DNA of 64,000 nucleotides from Flavobacterium muglaense. GTDB taxonomy: Bacteria; Bacteroidota; Bacteroidia; Flavobacteriales; Flavobacteriaceae. The position numbers and the translations under genes were made by a program. The DNA lies in NCBI RefSeq assembly GCF_014305155.1, contig NZ_JACRUK010000011.1:1-64000 (forward strand), read 5' to 3'. Positions 1 through 9,883 of the stretch are shown one piece after another. Position 1 is the stretch's first letter; every line of letters begins with the position of its first letter. The notes under the pieces were generated by a model. The model saw only the letters and a program-made list of their open reading frames with translations, did not search any database and was not told where the DNA came from.

Positions 1-1
1 A

Positions 2-2140
2 TTGAAGACTAGCAACCGTGCAGACTTTAAGTCTGCTAACCAAATCTATGGACTTTCAGTCCATAGTGGTTTAGTTAGAGATACTATTGTTTCTCCAAAG
101 TTTTCATTGAAAGCTAGAAAGATTATTCTAGAATGTGGAAATTTAGTTTGGTCTGAAATTAATCCTGATATTTTTGGATCAATGATTCAGGCGGTAGTAA
201 ATCCTGCATACCGTAGTGGCTTAGGAATGCACTATACTTCGGTACCCAATATCATTAAGGTAATTGAACCATTGTTTCTTAATGAACTTCGAGAAGAATT
301 TGAAAAAAGCAAAGGCAAAATCAATCAACTAAGAAAATTAATTTATAGGATTTCTAAAATAAAAATATTTGATCCCGCTTGTGGTAGTGGAAATTTTTTA
401 ATTATAGCTTATAAAGAATTAAGAGCTTTAGAAATAGAGATTATCAAAGAAATTAATGAACCACAAAGTACCACTATTATTGATGGTAGCCAATCTAAAA
501 TACATTTTACAAAAGACGGTCATCAAGTAGTCGCAAATGCACCACAAGCAAGAATGAATTTTAACGGACGGCAAACTGAAATTTGGTTTACCGAAGTAAA
601 ACTATCTCAGTTTTATGGTATTGAGTTGGATGATTTTGCTCACGAAATGGCAATTTTATCTTTGTGGTTGGCAGAACATCAAATGAACAAAGTATTTGTC
701 GATGAATTGCATGATTATGGTAGGGCGAAACCAATTTTACCGCTAAAAGAAGCAGGTCATATTACCCAAGGAAATGCCACTAGAATAAATTGGGAAGACG
801 TTTGCCCAAAAACAAAAGAGGATGAAATTTATATTTTAGGAAACCCACCTTATTTGGGGGCTAGACTTCAAGACGAAAAACAAAAAACGGACATGAGTAC
901 TGTTTTTAATAAAATCAATGGCTATAATAACATGGATTATATTGCCAGTTGGTTTTATTTAGGTGCTAAATATATTGAAGGCTTTAATTGTAAATGTGTT
1001 TTTGTTTCTACAAATTCTATATGTCAAGGTGAACAAATAGCTTTAATATGGCCTAATATATTAAATGATAAAATTGAAATTGATTTTGCTTATCAATCTT
1101 TTAAATGGACTAATAATGCAAAAGGGAATGCAGGAGTTACAGTAATTATTGTTTGTTTGAGAAATATATCTAATTCTCAAAAATATTTATATATTGAAAA
1201 TCTTCAAAAGAAAGTATATAATATAAATGCATACTTAATTGAAGGAAGTCAAATAATCATTAATAAAAGAAGCAATCCTATTTCAAATTTACCACCAATT
1301 AATTTTGGTAATATGGCAAATGATGGAGGTAATTTATTGTTATCCGAAGAAGAAAAGCTAACCTTGATTAGTAATAATCCTGATTCAAAAAAAATTATAA
1401 AAAAGTTTGTCGGTTCATTAGAATTCATACGAGGAAAAGAAAAGTACTGTCTGTGGATAGATGAACAAGATGTTGAATTAGCATACTCGATTCCATTTGT
1501 TAAATCTCGGATTGAAGCAAATTATCATTTAAGAAAAAAAAGTAAAAGAGAAGCAACTCAAAAACTAGCAGAATATCCATATTCATTTGGAGAAAAAAGA
1601 CATTTAAATACAGATTCTATCATAATTCCAAGGCATTCATCTGAAAATAGAGAGTATATTCCGATTGGATTTTTTGACTCAAATACAATAATAGCAGATT
1701 CAGCATTAGCAGTATACAATGCCCAACCATGGATTTTTGGATTATTGACTTCAAAAATCCATATGATATGGATTAAAAATATTGGTGGAAAACTTAAAAC
1801 TGATTATAGATACTCAGCAGGTTTGTGTTACAATACTTTCCCATTCCCAACCATTACAGACAAACAAAAAGAAATTATCAATTTGCATGTTTTTGAAATA
1901 CTAGACGAAAGAGCCAAATATTCTGAAAAAACATTAGCGCAATTATACGATCCGGATAAAATGCCTGCTGAATTAAAGGAAGCCCACCATCAACTGGACC
2001 TTGCCATAGAACGATGCTATCGTTTGAAACCTTTTGAAAATGATGTAGAGCGTTTAGAATACCTATTTAAAATGTACGAAGAAATGACAGCTAAAAATAG
2101 TTTGTTAGTAAAACAAAAGAAAATCAAGAAAGTAAAATAA
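2..2140 (+). CDS. N6-adenine DNA methyltransferase, 5'-truncated by window edge
   Basis: SAM-dependent DNA methyltransferase, probably the modification (or combined type IIG/class I) enzyme of a restriction-modification locus. Visible in the sequence are the SAM-binding motif I DPACGSGNFL near residue 123 and the catalytic motif IV NPPY near residue 280, in the order typical of gamma-class N6-adenine methyltransferases. About 430 residues follow and probably contain target recognition. The only in-frame start is a TTG at the very first bases, with no leader, so the gene almost certainly begins upstream and the N-terminus is missing. It is followed after 5 bp by a RhuM-family gene, then a helicase and a GIY-YIG nuclease, all closely packed, which suggests one operon. 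The methyltransferase call is firm; recognition site and subtype are not known. Confidence 0.88.
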   Translation: MKTSNRADFKSANQIYGLSVHSGLVRDTIVSPKFSLKARKIILECGNLVWSEINPDIFGSMIQAVVNPAYRSGLGMHYTSVPNIIKVIEPLFLNELREEFEKSKGKINQLRKLIYRISKIKIFDPACGSGNFLIIAYKELRALEIEIIKEINEPQSTTIIDGSQSKIHFTKDGHQVVANAPQARMNFNGRQTEIWFTEVKLSQFYGIELDDFAHEMAILSLWLAEHQMNKVFVDELHDYGRAKPILPLKEAGHITQGNATRINWEDVCPKTKEDEIYILGNPPYLGARLQDEKQKTDMSTVFNKINGYNNMDYIASWFYLGAKYIEGFNCKCVFVSTNSICQGEQIALIWPNILNDKIEIDFAYQSFKWTNNAKGNAGVTVIIVCLRNISNSQKYLYIENLQKKVYNINAYLIEGSQIIINKRSNPISNLPPINFGNMANDGGNLLLSEEEKLTLISNNPDSKKIIKKFVGSLEFIRGKEKYCLWIDEQDVELAYSIPFVKSRIEANYHLRKKSKREATQKLAEYPYSFGEKRHLNTDSIIIPRHSSENREYIPIGFFDSNTIIADSALAVYNAQPWIFGLLTSKIHMIWIKNIGGKLKTDYRYSAGLCYNTFPFPTITDKQKEIINLHVFEILDERAKYSEKTLAQLYDPDKMPAELKEAHHQLDLAIERCYRLKPFENDVERLEYLFKMYEEMTAKNSLLVKQKKIKKVK

Positions 2141-2145
2141 TCAGC

Positions 2146-3147
2146 ATGGAAGATAATAAACAAAATATTATTATTTACAACACTCCTGATGGTAAAGTAT
2201 CAGTAGCTTTATATGCCAAAGATGGTTCTATCTGGATGAATCAAAATCAATTGGCAGAACTTTTTGACACCTCAATCCCTAATATCAGTATGCATATCAA
2301 AAACATATTGATAGATGGAGAGTTACAGCAAAATTCAGTTATTAAGGATTACTTAACAACTGCTTCCGATGGTAAGAATTATACAGTTACTTTTTATAGC
2401 TTGGATATGATTTTGGCAATTGGATTCAGGGTACGAAGCAAACGCGGAACACAATTTAGAATTTGGGCAAACCAAAACCTAAAAGAGTATATGATTAAGG
2501 GGTTTGTTATGGATGACGACCGCTTAAAAAATCCTGATGGCAGACCTGATTATTTTGACGAATTACTGGCAAGAATTAGAGATATTCGTGCCTCCGAAAA
2601 AAGATTCTATCAAAAAGTGAGAGATCTTTTTTCATTAAGCAGTGATTATGACCCTACGGATAAGGCAACGCAAATGTTTTTTGCCGAAGTTCAAAATAAA
2701 TTATTGTTTGCGGTTACTAATAAAACAGCTGCCGAATTGATAGTAGCAAGAGCCAACCCTAATAAGCCTAATATGGCATTGCAGTCTTGGAAAGGTAATA
2801 TTGTTAGAAAACAAGATATTTTTATTGCTAAAAATTATTTAACTGAAGATGAGTTGGATACACTGAACAGATTGGTAGTAATCTTTTTAGAAACTGCTGA
2901 ATTGAGAGCCAAAGGCCGATTGGACATTACCACAAAATTCTGGAAAGAAAATGTAGATAGAATTCTTCTTTTTAATGATAGAAATATTCTTCAAGGAGCT
3001 GGTAAAGTCAGCAATAAGCAAATGGAAAAAAAAGTGGGCACTCTTTATGAATCATTTGACAACAAACGTAAATTAGAAGATGCTAAAAATGAAGATGCTG
3101 TTGAAATAGAATCCATCGAAAAAATAATTAAGAACCGTAAAAAATAG
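2146..3147 (+). CDS. RhuM-family protein
   Basis: Member of the RhuM ('virulence protein RhuM') family, 333 aa, a usual length. The N-terminal third has the family signature WMNQNQLAELFDTS near residues 30-43, followed by the conserved segment around YSLDMILAIGFRVRSKRGTQF. The N-terminus resembles a winged-helix DNA-binding module; the biochemical function of the family is not established. The gene sits 5 bp after the methyltransferase and 2 bp before a helicase, so it is part of the same operon. RhuM genes are often found embedded in restriction-modification loci, which this arrangement fits. An accessory or regulatory role in restriction is inference only. Confidence 0.85.
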   Translation: MEDNKQNIIIYNTPDGKVSVALYAKDGSIWMNQNQLAELFDTSIPNISMHIKNILIDGELQQNSVIKDYLTTASDGKNYTVTFYSLDMILAIGFRVRSKRGTQFRIWANQNLKEYMIKGFVMDDDRLKNPDGRPDYFDELLARIRDIRASEKRFYQKVRDLFSLSSDYDPTDKATQMFFAEVQNKLLFAVTNKTAAELIVARANPNKPNMALQSWKGNIVRKQDIFIAKNYLTEDELDTLNRLVVIFLETAELRAKGRLDITTKFWKENVDRILLFNDRNILQGAGKVSNKQMEKKVGTLYESFDNKRKLEDAKNEDAVEIESIEKIIKNRKK

Positions 3148-3149
3148 TC

Positions 3150-5081
3150 ATGCCAGATATCGTTCACGTAAAATACAACCAAGCAGGGAAAAGCAAAAAA
3201 ACGAATGAGTTTGGTATGAGGCAAATGCAGGAAAGAGCTTTTGAAGCTCGTACTGCACAATATCTATTGATCAAAGCTCCTCCAGCATCAGGTAAATCAA
3301 GGGCATTAATGTTTATCGGTTTAGATAAATTAATAAATCAAGGTATTAAAAAAGTTATTGTTGCTGTACCTGAGCGTTCTATAGGTAGTTCATTTTCAAA
3401 TACCAATTTAATAAAAGATGGCTTTTTTGCTAATTGGGAACCAAATGACATTTACAATCTTTGTACTCCAGGTGGTGAATCGAGCAAAATTAAAGCATTT
3501 AATAATTTTCTCGAAAGTGATGAAAAATTATTGATTTGTACACATGCTACACTCCGAAATGCTTGTGAAGGTCTTGATGAAAAGGTTTTTAATGATTGTG
3601 TAATTGCTATTGATGAATTTCATCACGTTTCAGCGGATGGTAATAATCGTTTGGGTGAAGTATTACGTTCCATAATGGCAAAGTCAACCTCGCATATTGT
3701 GGCAATGACAGGCTCTTATTTTCGTGGGGATAGTGTACCAGTATTATTACCTGAATTAGAAGCGCAATTTACTAAAGTAACTTATAACTACTATGAACAA
3801 TTAAACGGTTATGAGCATCTAAAATCTTTGGGTATTGGCTATCATTTTTATCAAGGAAAATATACTTCAGCAATTGATGAAATATTAGACGAAAACAAAA
3901 AAACAATTGTACATATTCCAAGTGTAAATTCAGGAGAATCTGAAAAGGACAAATATGAGGAAGTAAACAAAATTGTAGATAGTCTAGGAGATTTAGAATA
4001 CCAAGATTCAGTAACAGGGGTTATGTTTGTTCGTAGCAGAAAAACAGGAAAACTTTTAAAAGTTGCCGATTTAGTAAATGACAATCAAAAAGAAAGAGAT
4101 AAAATTCAAGAGTATTTAAGAGTTTCTAATAATCCTGATGACGTGGATATTATTATTGCGTTAGGAATGGCCAAAGAAGGCTTTGACTGGCCTTATTGTG
4201 AACACGCATTAACGGTTGGGTATAGAGGTTCGTTAACAGAAATTATCCAAATTATTGGAAGATGTACTAGAGATAGTGAGAATAAAACACATGCACAATT
4301 TACCAATCTAATCGCTCAACCTGATGCACAAGATGGTGAAGTAAAATTGTCGGTTAATAATATGCTTAAAGCTATTACGGCTTCCTTATTGATGGAACAA
4401 GTATTAGCACCTAATTTTAAATTCAAACCCAAGTTTCCAGATGAAGACGAATCTGAAGACGATGATGATACAATTAGAATTAGAGGCTTTAAAACGCCAA
4501 CATCACAAAGAGTTAAGGATATTGTAGAATCAGACATTAACGATTTAAAAGCTAGAATTCTTCAAGACGATAAAATGATTAAAGCCTTGCCAGGCAATGT
4601 TGACCCAGAGGTAATTAATACGGTTTTAATTCCAAAAATTATTCGTGAAACCTATCCTGATTTAACTGAAGAACAAGTTGAAGAAGTAAGACAATTTGTT
4701 GTAGTTGATTCTGTAATTAAAAATGGAACCATAGAAACGCAAGGGGATAAACGTTTTTTGGTTGGTGCTAGTCAATTTATAAATATCGATGAATTAGATA
4801 TTGATTTAATTGATACTATAAACCCTTTTCAAAAAGCATTTGAAATTTTATCTAAATCGGTTACAGCATCAGTTTTTAAGGCAATTCAAGAAACAATTGA
4901 TGCTACAAGAATAGAAATGACTGAAGAAGAAGCCATTGTCTTATGGCCCAAAATAAAAAACTGGGTAGCACAAACAGGAGAGCAACCAAGTATTCAAGCA
5001 TTCGATCCACAAGAAAGAAGATTAGCAGAAGCTATTATATTTTTGAGAGAACAAAGACGTAAAGCAAAAGCAAATGAGTAA
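3150..5081 (+). CDS. Superfamily II DEAD/DEAH-type helicase (restriction-associated)
   Basis: ATP-dependent SF2 helicase or translocase of 643 aa. Motif I is APPASGKS near residues 43-50, motif II is DEFHH near 154-158, motif III-like TGSYF is near 187, and a C-terminal RecA lobe ends with motif VI QIIGRCTRD near 366-374. An acidic stretch rich in D and E follows near residues 430-440. No nuclease domain is evident in the protein. The last 8 bases overlap the next gene, which encodes a GIY-YIG nuclease, so the helicase and nuclease may act as separate polypeptides in one restriction complex with the upstream methyltransferase. That functional assignment is inference from operon structure. Confidence 0.85.
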   Translation: MPDIVHVKYNQAGKSKKTNEFGMRQMQERAFEARTAQYLLIKAPPASGKSRALMFIGLDKLINQGIKKVIVAVPERSIGSSFSNTNLIKDGFFANWEPNDIYNLCTPGGESSKIKAFNNFLESDEKLLICTHATLRNACEGLDEKVFNDCVIAIDEFHHVSADGNNRLGEVLRSIMAKSTSHIVAMTGSYFRGDSVPVLLPELEAQFTKVTYNYYEQLNGYEHLKSLGIGYHFYQGKYTSAIDEILDENKKTIVHIPSVNSGESEKDKYEEVNKIVDSLGDLEYQDSVTGVMFVRSRKTGKLLKVADLVNDNQKERDKIQEYLRVSNNPDDVDIIIALGMAKEGFDWPYCEHALTVGYRGSLTEIIQIIGRCTRDSENKTHAQFTNLIAQPDAQDGEVKLSVNNMLKAITASLLMEQVLAPNFKFKPKFPDEDESEDDDDTIRIRGFKTPTSQRVKDIVESDINDLKARILQDDKMIKALPGNVDPEVINTVLIPKIIRETYPDLTEEQVEEVRQFVVVDSVIKNGTIETQGDKRFLVGASQFINIDELDIDLIDTINPFQKAFEILSKSVTASVFKAIQETIDATRIEMTEEEAIVLWPKIKNWVAQTGEQPSIQAFDPQERRLAEAIIFLREQRRKAKANE

Positions 5082-6282
5082 AAAGAAAATAACATTAGAT
5101 GATATTTTTAATGACGATGAATTTGGACTATTAGAATCAAAAGCTAAAGTTTCCAATATAAAATCAGAAGAGGAGCGCTTAATTGATTCGTTTCAGGAAA
5201 TCAATGCCTTTTATCAAAAAAACAATAGAGAACCCAAAGCAGATGTTTTTGTAGTATCTGAAAGGAGTTTAGGAGTTGTTTTAAAAGAATTAAGAAAGAA
5301 CAATAAAAAAATAGAAATCTTAAAACCGTATGATACTTATGATTTATTGGGCAATGTAATTGTAGAAATTAATTCTATTGATGATATTTTGAACGATGAT
5401 GAATTTGGTTTATTAGATACTGATGATACGTTAGAAATATTCAAACTTAAAAATGTACCAAGTTCTAAAGACAGAGAAGAAACCGATTTTGTTGCACGTA
5501 GAAAACCAATAAAAGAGAAAGAATTTGCATCTTATGAAACTGCTTTCAAAAAAGTACATCAAGAATTAAGAGAAGGTAAAAGGAAGCTTAATGAGTTTAA
5601 AGACGTAGAACAAAATCTAGAACAAGGGAAGTATTATTTATTAGATGGTTTATTATTGTTTTTAGAAAAAGACGGTATTGAAGATAGACAAATCAAAGAT
5701 AGAATAAGGAAAGATGGCAGGACAAAAATCATTTTTGAAAATGGTACAGAAAGTAATATGTATTATCGCTCCCTAGCCAAAGCATTATATGTTAATGGAA
5801 GAATTGTTTCAGATACAGATTCAGAAGCAGAAAATGAATTATTCAAAAATGCCAATATTGCAAATGAAGAAGATTTAGAAACAGGTTGGATTTATATTTT
5901 AAAATCCAAATCAACGAATAAGAGCATATCTGAAATTAAAGATTTATATAAAATTGGTTTTTCAAAGGTTGATGTAAGAGATAGGATTAAAAACGCTGCT
6001 AAAGAACCAACCTATTTAATGGCTGAAGTTCATATTGTCAGTACCTATAAATGCTATAATGTTAATCCACATAAATTCGAACAATTGCTTCACAGATTTT
6101 TTGCTGAGGTTTGTTTAAATATAGATATTCATGATGACAAAGGAAGAAGGATAACACCTAGAGAATGGTTTGTTGTTCCGTTACCTATAATAGATAAAGT
6201 GATTGAATTGATTTTGTCTGGGGAGATTGTTGAGTATAAATATGATGTTTATAAGAAATTAATAATGAAAAGAGAAATTTAA
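5074..6282 (+). CDS. GIY-YIG (T5orf172/MUG113-like) nuclease family protein
   Basis: Predicted nuclease subunit of 402 aa. The C-terminal domain from about residue 270 has the GIY-YIG-like core: GWIYILKS, then DLYKIGFSK and RIKNAA, then a histidine/phenylalanine-rich segment HKFEQLLHRFF and a closing EWF. This matches the T5orf172/MUG113 branch. The N-terminal part carries a near-exact repeat, DDIFNDDEFGLL at residues 9-20 and DDILNDDEFGLL near 103-114, perhaps two docking peptides for another subunit. The gene overlaps the helicase by 8 bp and ends the four-gene operon. Its partner role as the cutting subunit is inferred from context. Confidence 0.75.
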   Translation: MSKKKITLDDIFNDDEFGLLESKAKVSNIKSEEERLIDSFQEINAFYQKNNREPKADVFVVSERSLGVVLKELRKNNKKIEILKPYDTYDLLGNVIVEINSIDDILNDDEFGLLDTDDTLEIFKLKNVPSSKDREETDFVARRKPIKEKEFASYETAFKKVHQELREGKRKLNEFKDVEQNLEQGKYYLLDGLLLFLEKDGIEDRQIKDRIRKDGRTKIIFENGTESNMYYRSLAKALYVNGRIVSDTDSEAENELFKNANIANEEDLETGWIYILKSKSTNKSISEIKDLYKIGFSKVDVRDRIKNAAKEPTYLMAEVHIVSTYKCYNVNPHKFEQLLHRFFAEVCLNIDIHDDKGRRITPREWFVVPLPIIDKVIELILSGEIVEYKYDVYKKLIMKREI

Positions 6283-6346
6283 TTTTTTATACATTGATAT
6301 TGCCGAACATAAATTAAAAGACCTTTTCTAATTATAGCAAATAACT

Positions 6347-7573
6347 ATGGATGAATTTAAAATAAATGATGATCACACAGCTGGTCCCCAACTTATAGGC
6401 TTTGACTATCAGTTTTTATATTTTATGTACTTAACATTAGATTTAAGTCATGGACAAAAAATAGGTTTTGAAATTTTAGATGATATTCATATTGAATTAT
6501 CTAATGGTAATATTGAATTATTGCAAACAAAACATACAATTCAAAAAACAGTTAAGGGCGAGAATATAAATTTAACTGAGAGAGATTCAGATTTATGGAA
6601 ATCAATAAATAACTGGATTTTATTCATGGAAGCATCAGGAAATATTGATAAATTTCTAGGTCAAACATCGTTTAAACTTGTTACAAATAAATCAATTTTA
6701 GGTAACCCTTTTTTAAACAACGTTTTAAAATTTAAAAAGAAAGAAATTAGTATCAAAGAGTTTTCTGACTATATTGTAGATTTATATAATAATACCTCTT
6801 CGATTGATATTAAAGCTCAAATTGAAAAATTAAAAAAGCTAAAGCAAGCACATAAAGCAAAGTTTATAAATCAAATTCAAATAATTTCAGAACCTGAAAA
6901 TATAATAGACTTGATTAAGAAAAGGATTCATAAACAAATAATGAAATTAGATAGAGTTGATGATGTTTATAATTCGTTATACTCAAATATGCAAGAAGAC
7001 AAATTTCTGACAATTATAGGAAGGGATAAATTTTCAATAAGTTTTGAACATTATTCTAAGCGTTATGGGAATTGTTTTGATTTTGCATATGAAAAATCCA
7101 TTTTGCCTAGAAGAGAATTGAATTTAATATATCCAGAAGATTTAAAGTCACAGACTTTTATTAAGCAGTTAATTGATATTGGAGAAACTTTTGAAGATGA
7201 TTCTGATGAGATTTTAACATATACCACCTCTATGCTTAAAACTTTCAATTATTTAAATGATTGGAAAGAAAATGGGGATATTTTATCAACTCAAAAAAAC
7301 GAGTTCGATGCTGAGGCAGTTTTTATTTGGCAAAGAATATTTAAAGATAAATATCGAGATTATAAGTCCAAAATTAATACTGGGGAAATTGAATCTGATG
7401 ATGAGATGGTAAGGAGAATAGCTATTGAATGTGTTGATGAGGTTAGAAAAGAAAAGTTACGATTAAAGAATGATGAGCTAAATGAGGAACTAAGTAATGG
7501 TCAGTTTTACATTCTTTCAAATGAACCACGAATTGGATGGCATATTGATTGGACAAATAAATATAAAAAATGA
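6347..7573 (+). CDS. ABC-3C system effector, Cap4/DUF4297-like nuclease with ABC-3C C-terminal domain
   Basis: First gene of a three-gene ABC three-component (ABC-3C) conflict system. The N-terminus (about residues 10-65) has a PD-(D/E)XK-like pattern of the DUF4297/Cap4 kind: a Gly-rich start, then FEILDDIHIEL with acidic residues, then LLQTKH supplying the Q-x-K signature. The remaining 340 residues are alpha-helical in character and fit the C-terminal domain that links effectors to the system's ATPase. The stop overlaps the next start by 4 bp. A separate promoter is likely in the 64-bp gap after the GIY-YIG gene. Family assignment rests mainly on gene order and the N-terminal motif; nuclease activity is inferred. 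Confidence 0.72.
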   Translation: MDEFKINDDHTAGPQLIGFDYQFLYFMYLTLDLSHGQKIGFEILDDIHIELSNGNIELLQTKHTIQKTVKGENINLTERDSDLWKSINNWILFMEASGNIDKFLGQTSFKLVTNKSILGNPFLNNVLKFKKKEISIKEFSDYIVDLYNNTSSIDIKAQIEKLKKLKQAHKAKFINQIQIISEPENIIDLIKKRIHKQIMKLDRVDDVYNSLYSNMQEDKFLTIIGRDKFSISFEHYSKRYGNCFDFAYEKSILPRRELNLIYPEDLKSQTFIKQLIDIGETFEDDSDEILTYTTSMLKTFNYLNDWKENGDILSTQKNEFDAEAVFIWQRIFKDKYRDYKSKINTGEIESDDEMVRRIAIECVDEVRKEKLRLKNDELNEELSNGQFYILSNEPRIGWHIDWTNKYKK

Positions 7574-8025
7574 GTAATAGTTACTATGTATATAATAATG
7601 AAGCTATTTCAGCATTAGTTATAAAAAAATACCTTGAGTTCTCTAAAAGTATTGATATATCTAGATTATTTATAATTCTGCCAATTCTACTTGATGATAA
7701 TTTAGTCGAAAGATTATTAAATGAAAATTTCGATAATATTGAAAGCCTAATCGATAAATACCCTTCTTTATTCAGTAGTTTTAATGACAAATATTTAGAA
7801 TTAATTCCTATTACTATTAATTCATTTACATTATTGAAAGAAATGAATGATGTAATAATTAAAAATGGAATTATCAGTTGCGTGGAGGGCGGGTTGGTCA
7901 ATTTTAATGAATCTTCTATTGGAGATAGAATAATTAAAATCTTTTTTTCAATTAGGCCTTTTATTGAATTGACCAATAAATATGATACTAGTTCACTTTA
8001 TAAAATTTTAAAGATTAGATTATGA
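7570..8025 (+). CDS. ABC-3C system middle component
   Basis: Small (151 aa) protein between the nuclease effector and the DUF3732 ATPase, overlapping both by 4 bp, so translation is probably coupled. Size, helical composition and position fit the 'middle component' of ABC-3C systems, which links the ATPase sensor to the effector. The N-terminus, with NNEAISALVIKKYLEFSKSI, resembles other middle components, which tend to begin with an acidic/polar 'NE' segment followed by a long helix. I cannot say which of the several middle-component classes it belongs to. Without its neighbours it would be only a hypothetical protein. Confidence 0.68.
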   Translation: MSNSYYVYNNEAISALVIKKYLEFSKSIDISRLFIILPILLDDNLVERLLNENFDNIESLIDKYPSLFSSFNDKYLELIPITINSFTLLKEMNDVIIKNGIISCVEGGLVNFNESSIGDRIIKIFFSIRPFIELTNKYDTSSLYKILKIRL

Positions 8026-9881
8026 AATTTCAATTAAATAAAATTAAACTTTGGTTTAAAAATAATTCTGAACCTAAGGTATACGAATTTCAACCTAATA
8101 AAGTAAACGTTATTACTGGTGGTGCCACAAAAGGTAAAACCAGTTTTATGAGTATTATAGATTATTGTTTGCTGTCGAATAAAAGCAGGATAGTAGAAAA
8201 GACTATTAATGAAAATGTAGAATGGTACTCAATTGATTTTAATATTAATGAAAGAAATTTTTTTATAGCTAGAAAGTCCGGAAATAGCGGAAGCGTATCG
8301 GCTGAAGTTTTTTTTTCAGACAAAAATGAGATTGTTGATATACCAGTTCCAAACATCACAATAGAGGAACTGAAAGATATTCTAAATAAGGAGTTTTTAA
8401 TAGATGATAGTGGAGACTTATATTTAGCCAATTATAAATCTATTAGTTATAGATATTTTTTACTGCTTAATTCTATTTCTGCAGATATTATAATCAATTC
8501 AACAAATTATTTTGATAAGGCATATTATGAAATTGATTCAGATGAAGCTTTAAGAGAAATTTTCTTAATGGCTATTGGAGTAGATAAAATGCTAAATATT
8601 AAGAACAGAAAAAAATTAGAGGAGCTTAATTCACAAATAGCAACCGTTACAAGAAAAATAAATAAAGAGAGAAGGGCAAAAGAAAATATAGAATTATCAC
8701 TACGTTCATTATTTACAGAATGTAAAGAAAATAATTTGCTTGATGTAGATTTTGAATTTAAAGGTGAAGAAGCTATTGATGTTGTATCAAAAATTATTAG
8801 TGAATATGTTGCTCTGGCGGATAATGAAAAAACGTTTAATAAACTTGATAATTTAAATAAGGATAAAAGAAAAATCAATAGACAAATTAATTCTATTGAG
8901 AAATTCAAAAAGGAGGTTTATGATTATAATAGAAACTTAAATAATTACACCGATAGTTTAAAGCCAATAGAATATATAAGTGAGAATTACAATGAAATAA
9001 TAAAATCTCATGAAGTGTTAATTTTTATTAAGGAATTAGAAGCTTCTTTATTACAGATTAAAGATAGTTATACTAAATCAGATTTTAAAACTTTTACATA
9101 TCAAGATCAATTAGATAAATTTAAAGAGGAATTAAATAAAGTACAGACTGAGATTGATACTTTACCCAAAATAAAAGCAACAGTTTCAAATGAAGCAAGT
9201 AAATATATTTTAATTGGAACTTTAAAAAGTAAATTAAATCAAATTATCAATGATAAAAATAATGTAGTATATACGGATAACAAAATTCTTGAGACTTATA
9301 CTAAAGAAGTATACAAATTAGAAGATATTATTAATGATATTGATAGTAGTAAACATATAATGGGAGATGAATTAGATTCTTCGATTAAAAGAAATTATAA
9401 TTTAATTAATTCAATGCCGGAATATAACGACTATGAAATAAGATTTTCATTAGATGATATGAATTTGAAATTAAAAAAACCGGATCAATTATTTGAAATC
9501 GAAACTACAGGAAGTTCCTCTAACTATATGTTTTTACATTTATGTTTTTATTTGGGACTACATGAACATATGATTAAAGTTAGTGAAGAACATGTTCCTC
9601 GATTTTTATTTATTGATCAGCCTAGTTTTCCGTATTATTCAGGAGAGGGAGCAAAAGTTAAAAATGATGATAAAACAAAATTGATGGATGCTTTTAATTT
9701 GTTAAATAAATTTATGAAATATATTGTTGAAGAGTTAAAAAGTGACTTTCAAATTTTTATGGTTGAACATGCTCCTAAAGAATATTGGGAGAAAAACAAT
9801 TTAGAGTATTTTCATACTGTTGCAGAATTTACAGATGGTGTAGGTTTAATTCCACATTATGCAGTTAAAGAAAATAATTAG
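8022..9881 (+). CDS. DUF3732-type SMC/Rad50-like ABC ATPase of ABC-3C system
   Basis: SMC/Rad50-like ATPase of 619 aa, the ATPase component of an ABC-3C system. Walker A is GGATKGKTS near residues 34-42, directly after VNVITG. A long charged middle region (about 190-420) has coiled-coil character. The C-terminal half has the ABC signature-like TGSSSNYMFLHL, Walker B FLFIDQPSFPYYSG near residues 527-540, where Gln follows the Asp as in DUF3732 proteins, and an H-loop-like MVEHAPKEYW. Such ATPases are thought to sense invading nucleic acid or replication structures and license the nuclease effector. It overlaps the middle component by 4 bp and is followed after 2 bp by an NdpA-like gene. Confidence 0.85.
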   Translation: MKFQLNKIKLWFKNNSEPKVYEFQPNKVNVITGGATKGKTSFMSIIDYCLLSNKSRIVEKTINENVEWYSIDFNINERNFFIARKSGNSGSVSAEVFFSDKNEIVDIPVPNITIEELKDILNKEFLIDDSGDLYLANYKSISYRYFLLLNSISADIIINSTNYFDKAYYEIDSDEALREIFLMAIGVDKMLNIKNRKKLEELNSQIATVTRKINKERRAKENIELSLRSLFTECKENNLLDVDFEFKGEEAIDVVSKIISEYVALADNEKTFNKLDNLNKDKRKINRQINSIEKFKKEVYDYNRNLNNYTDSLKPIEYISENYNEIIKSHEVLIFIKELEASLLQIKDSYTKSDFKTFTYQDQLDKFKEELNKVQTEIDTLPKIKATVSNEASKYILIGTLKSKLNQIINDKNNVVYTDNKILETYTKEVYKLEDIINDIDSSKHIMGDELDSSIKRNYNLINSMPEYNDYEIRFSLDDMNLKLKKPDQLFEIETTGSSSNYMFLHLCFYLGLHEHMIKVSEEHVPRFLFIDQPSFPYYSGEGAKVKNDDKTKLMDAFNLLNKFMKYIVEELKSDFQIFMVEHAPKEYWEKNNLEYFHTVAEFTDGVGLIPHYAVKENN

Positions 9882-9883
9882 AA

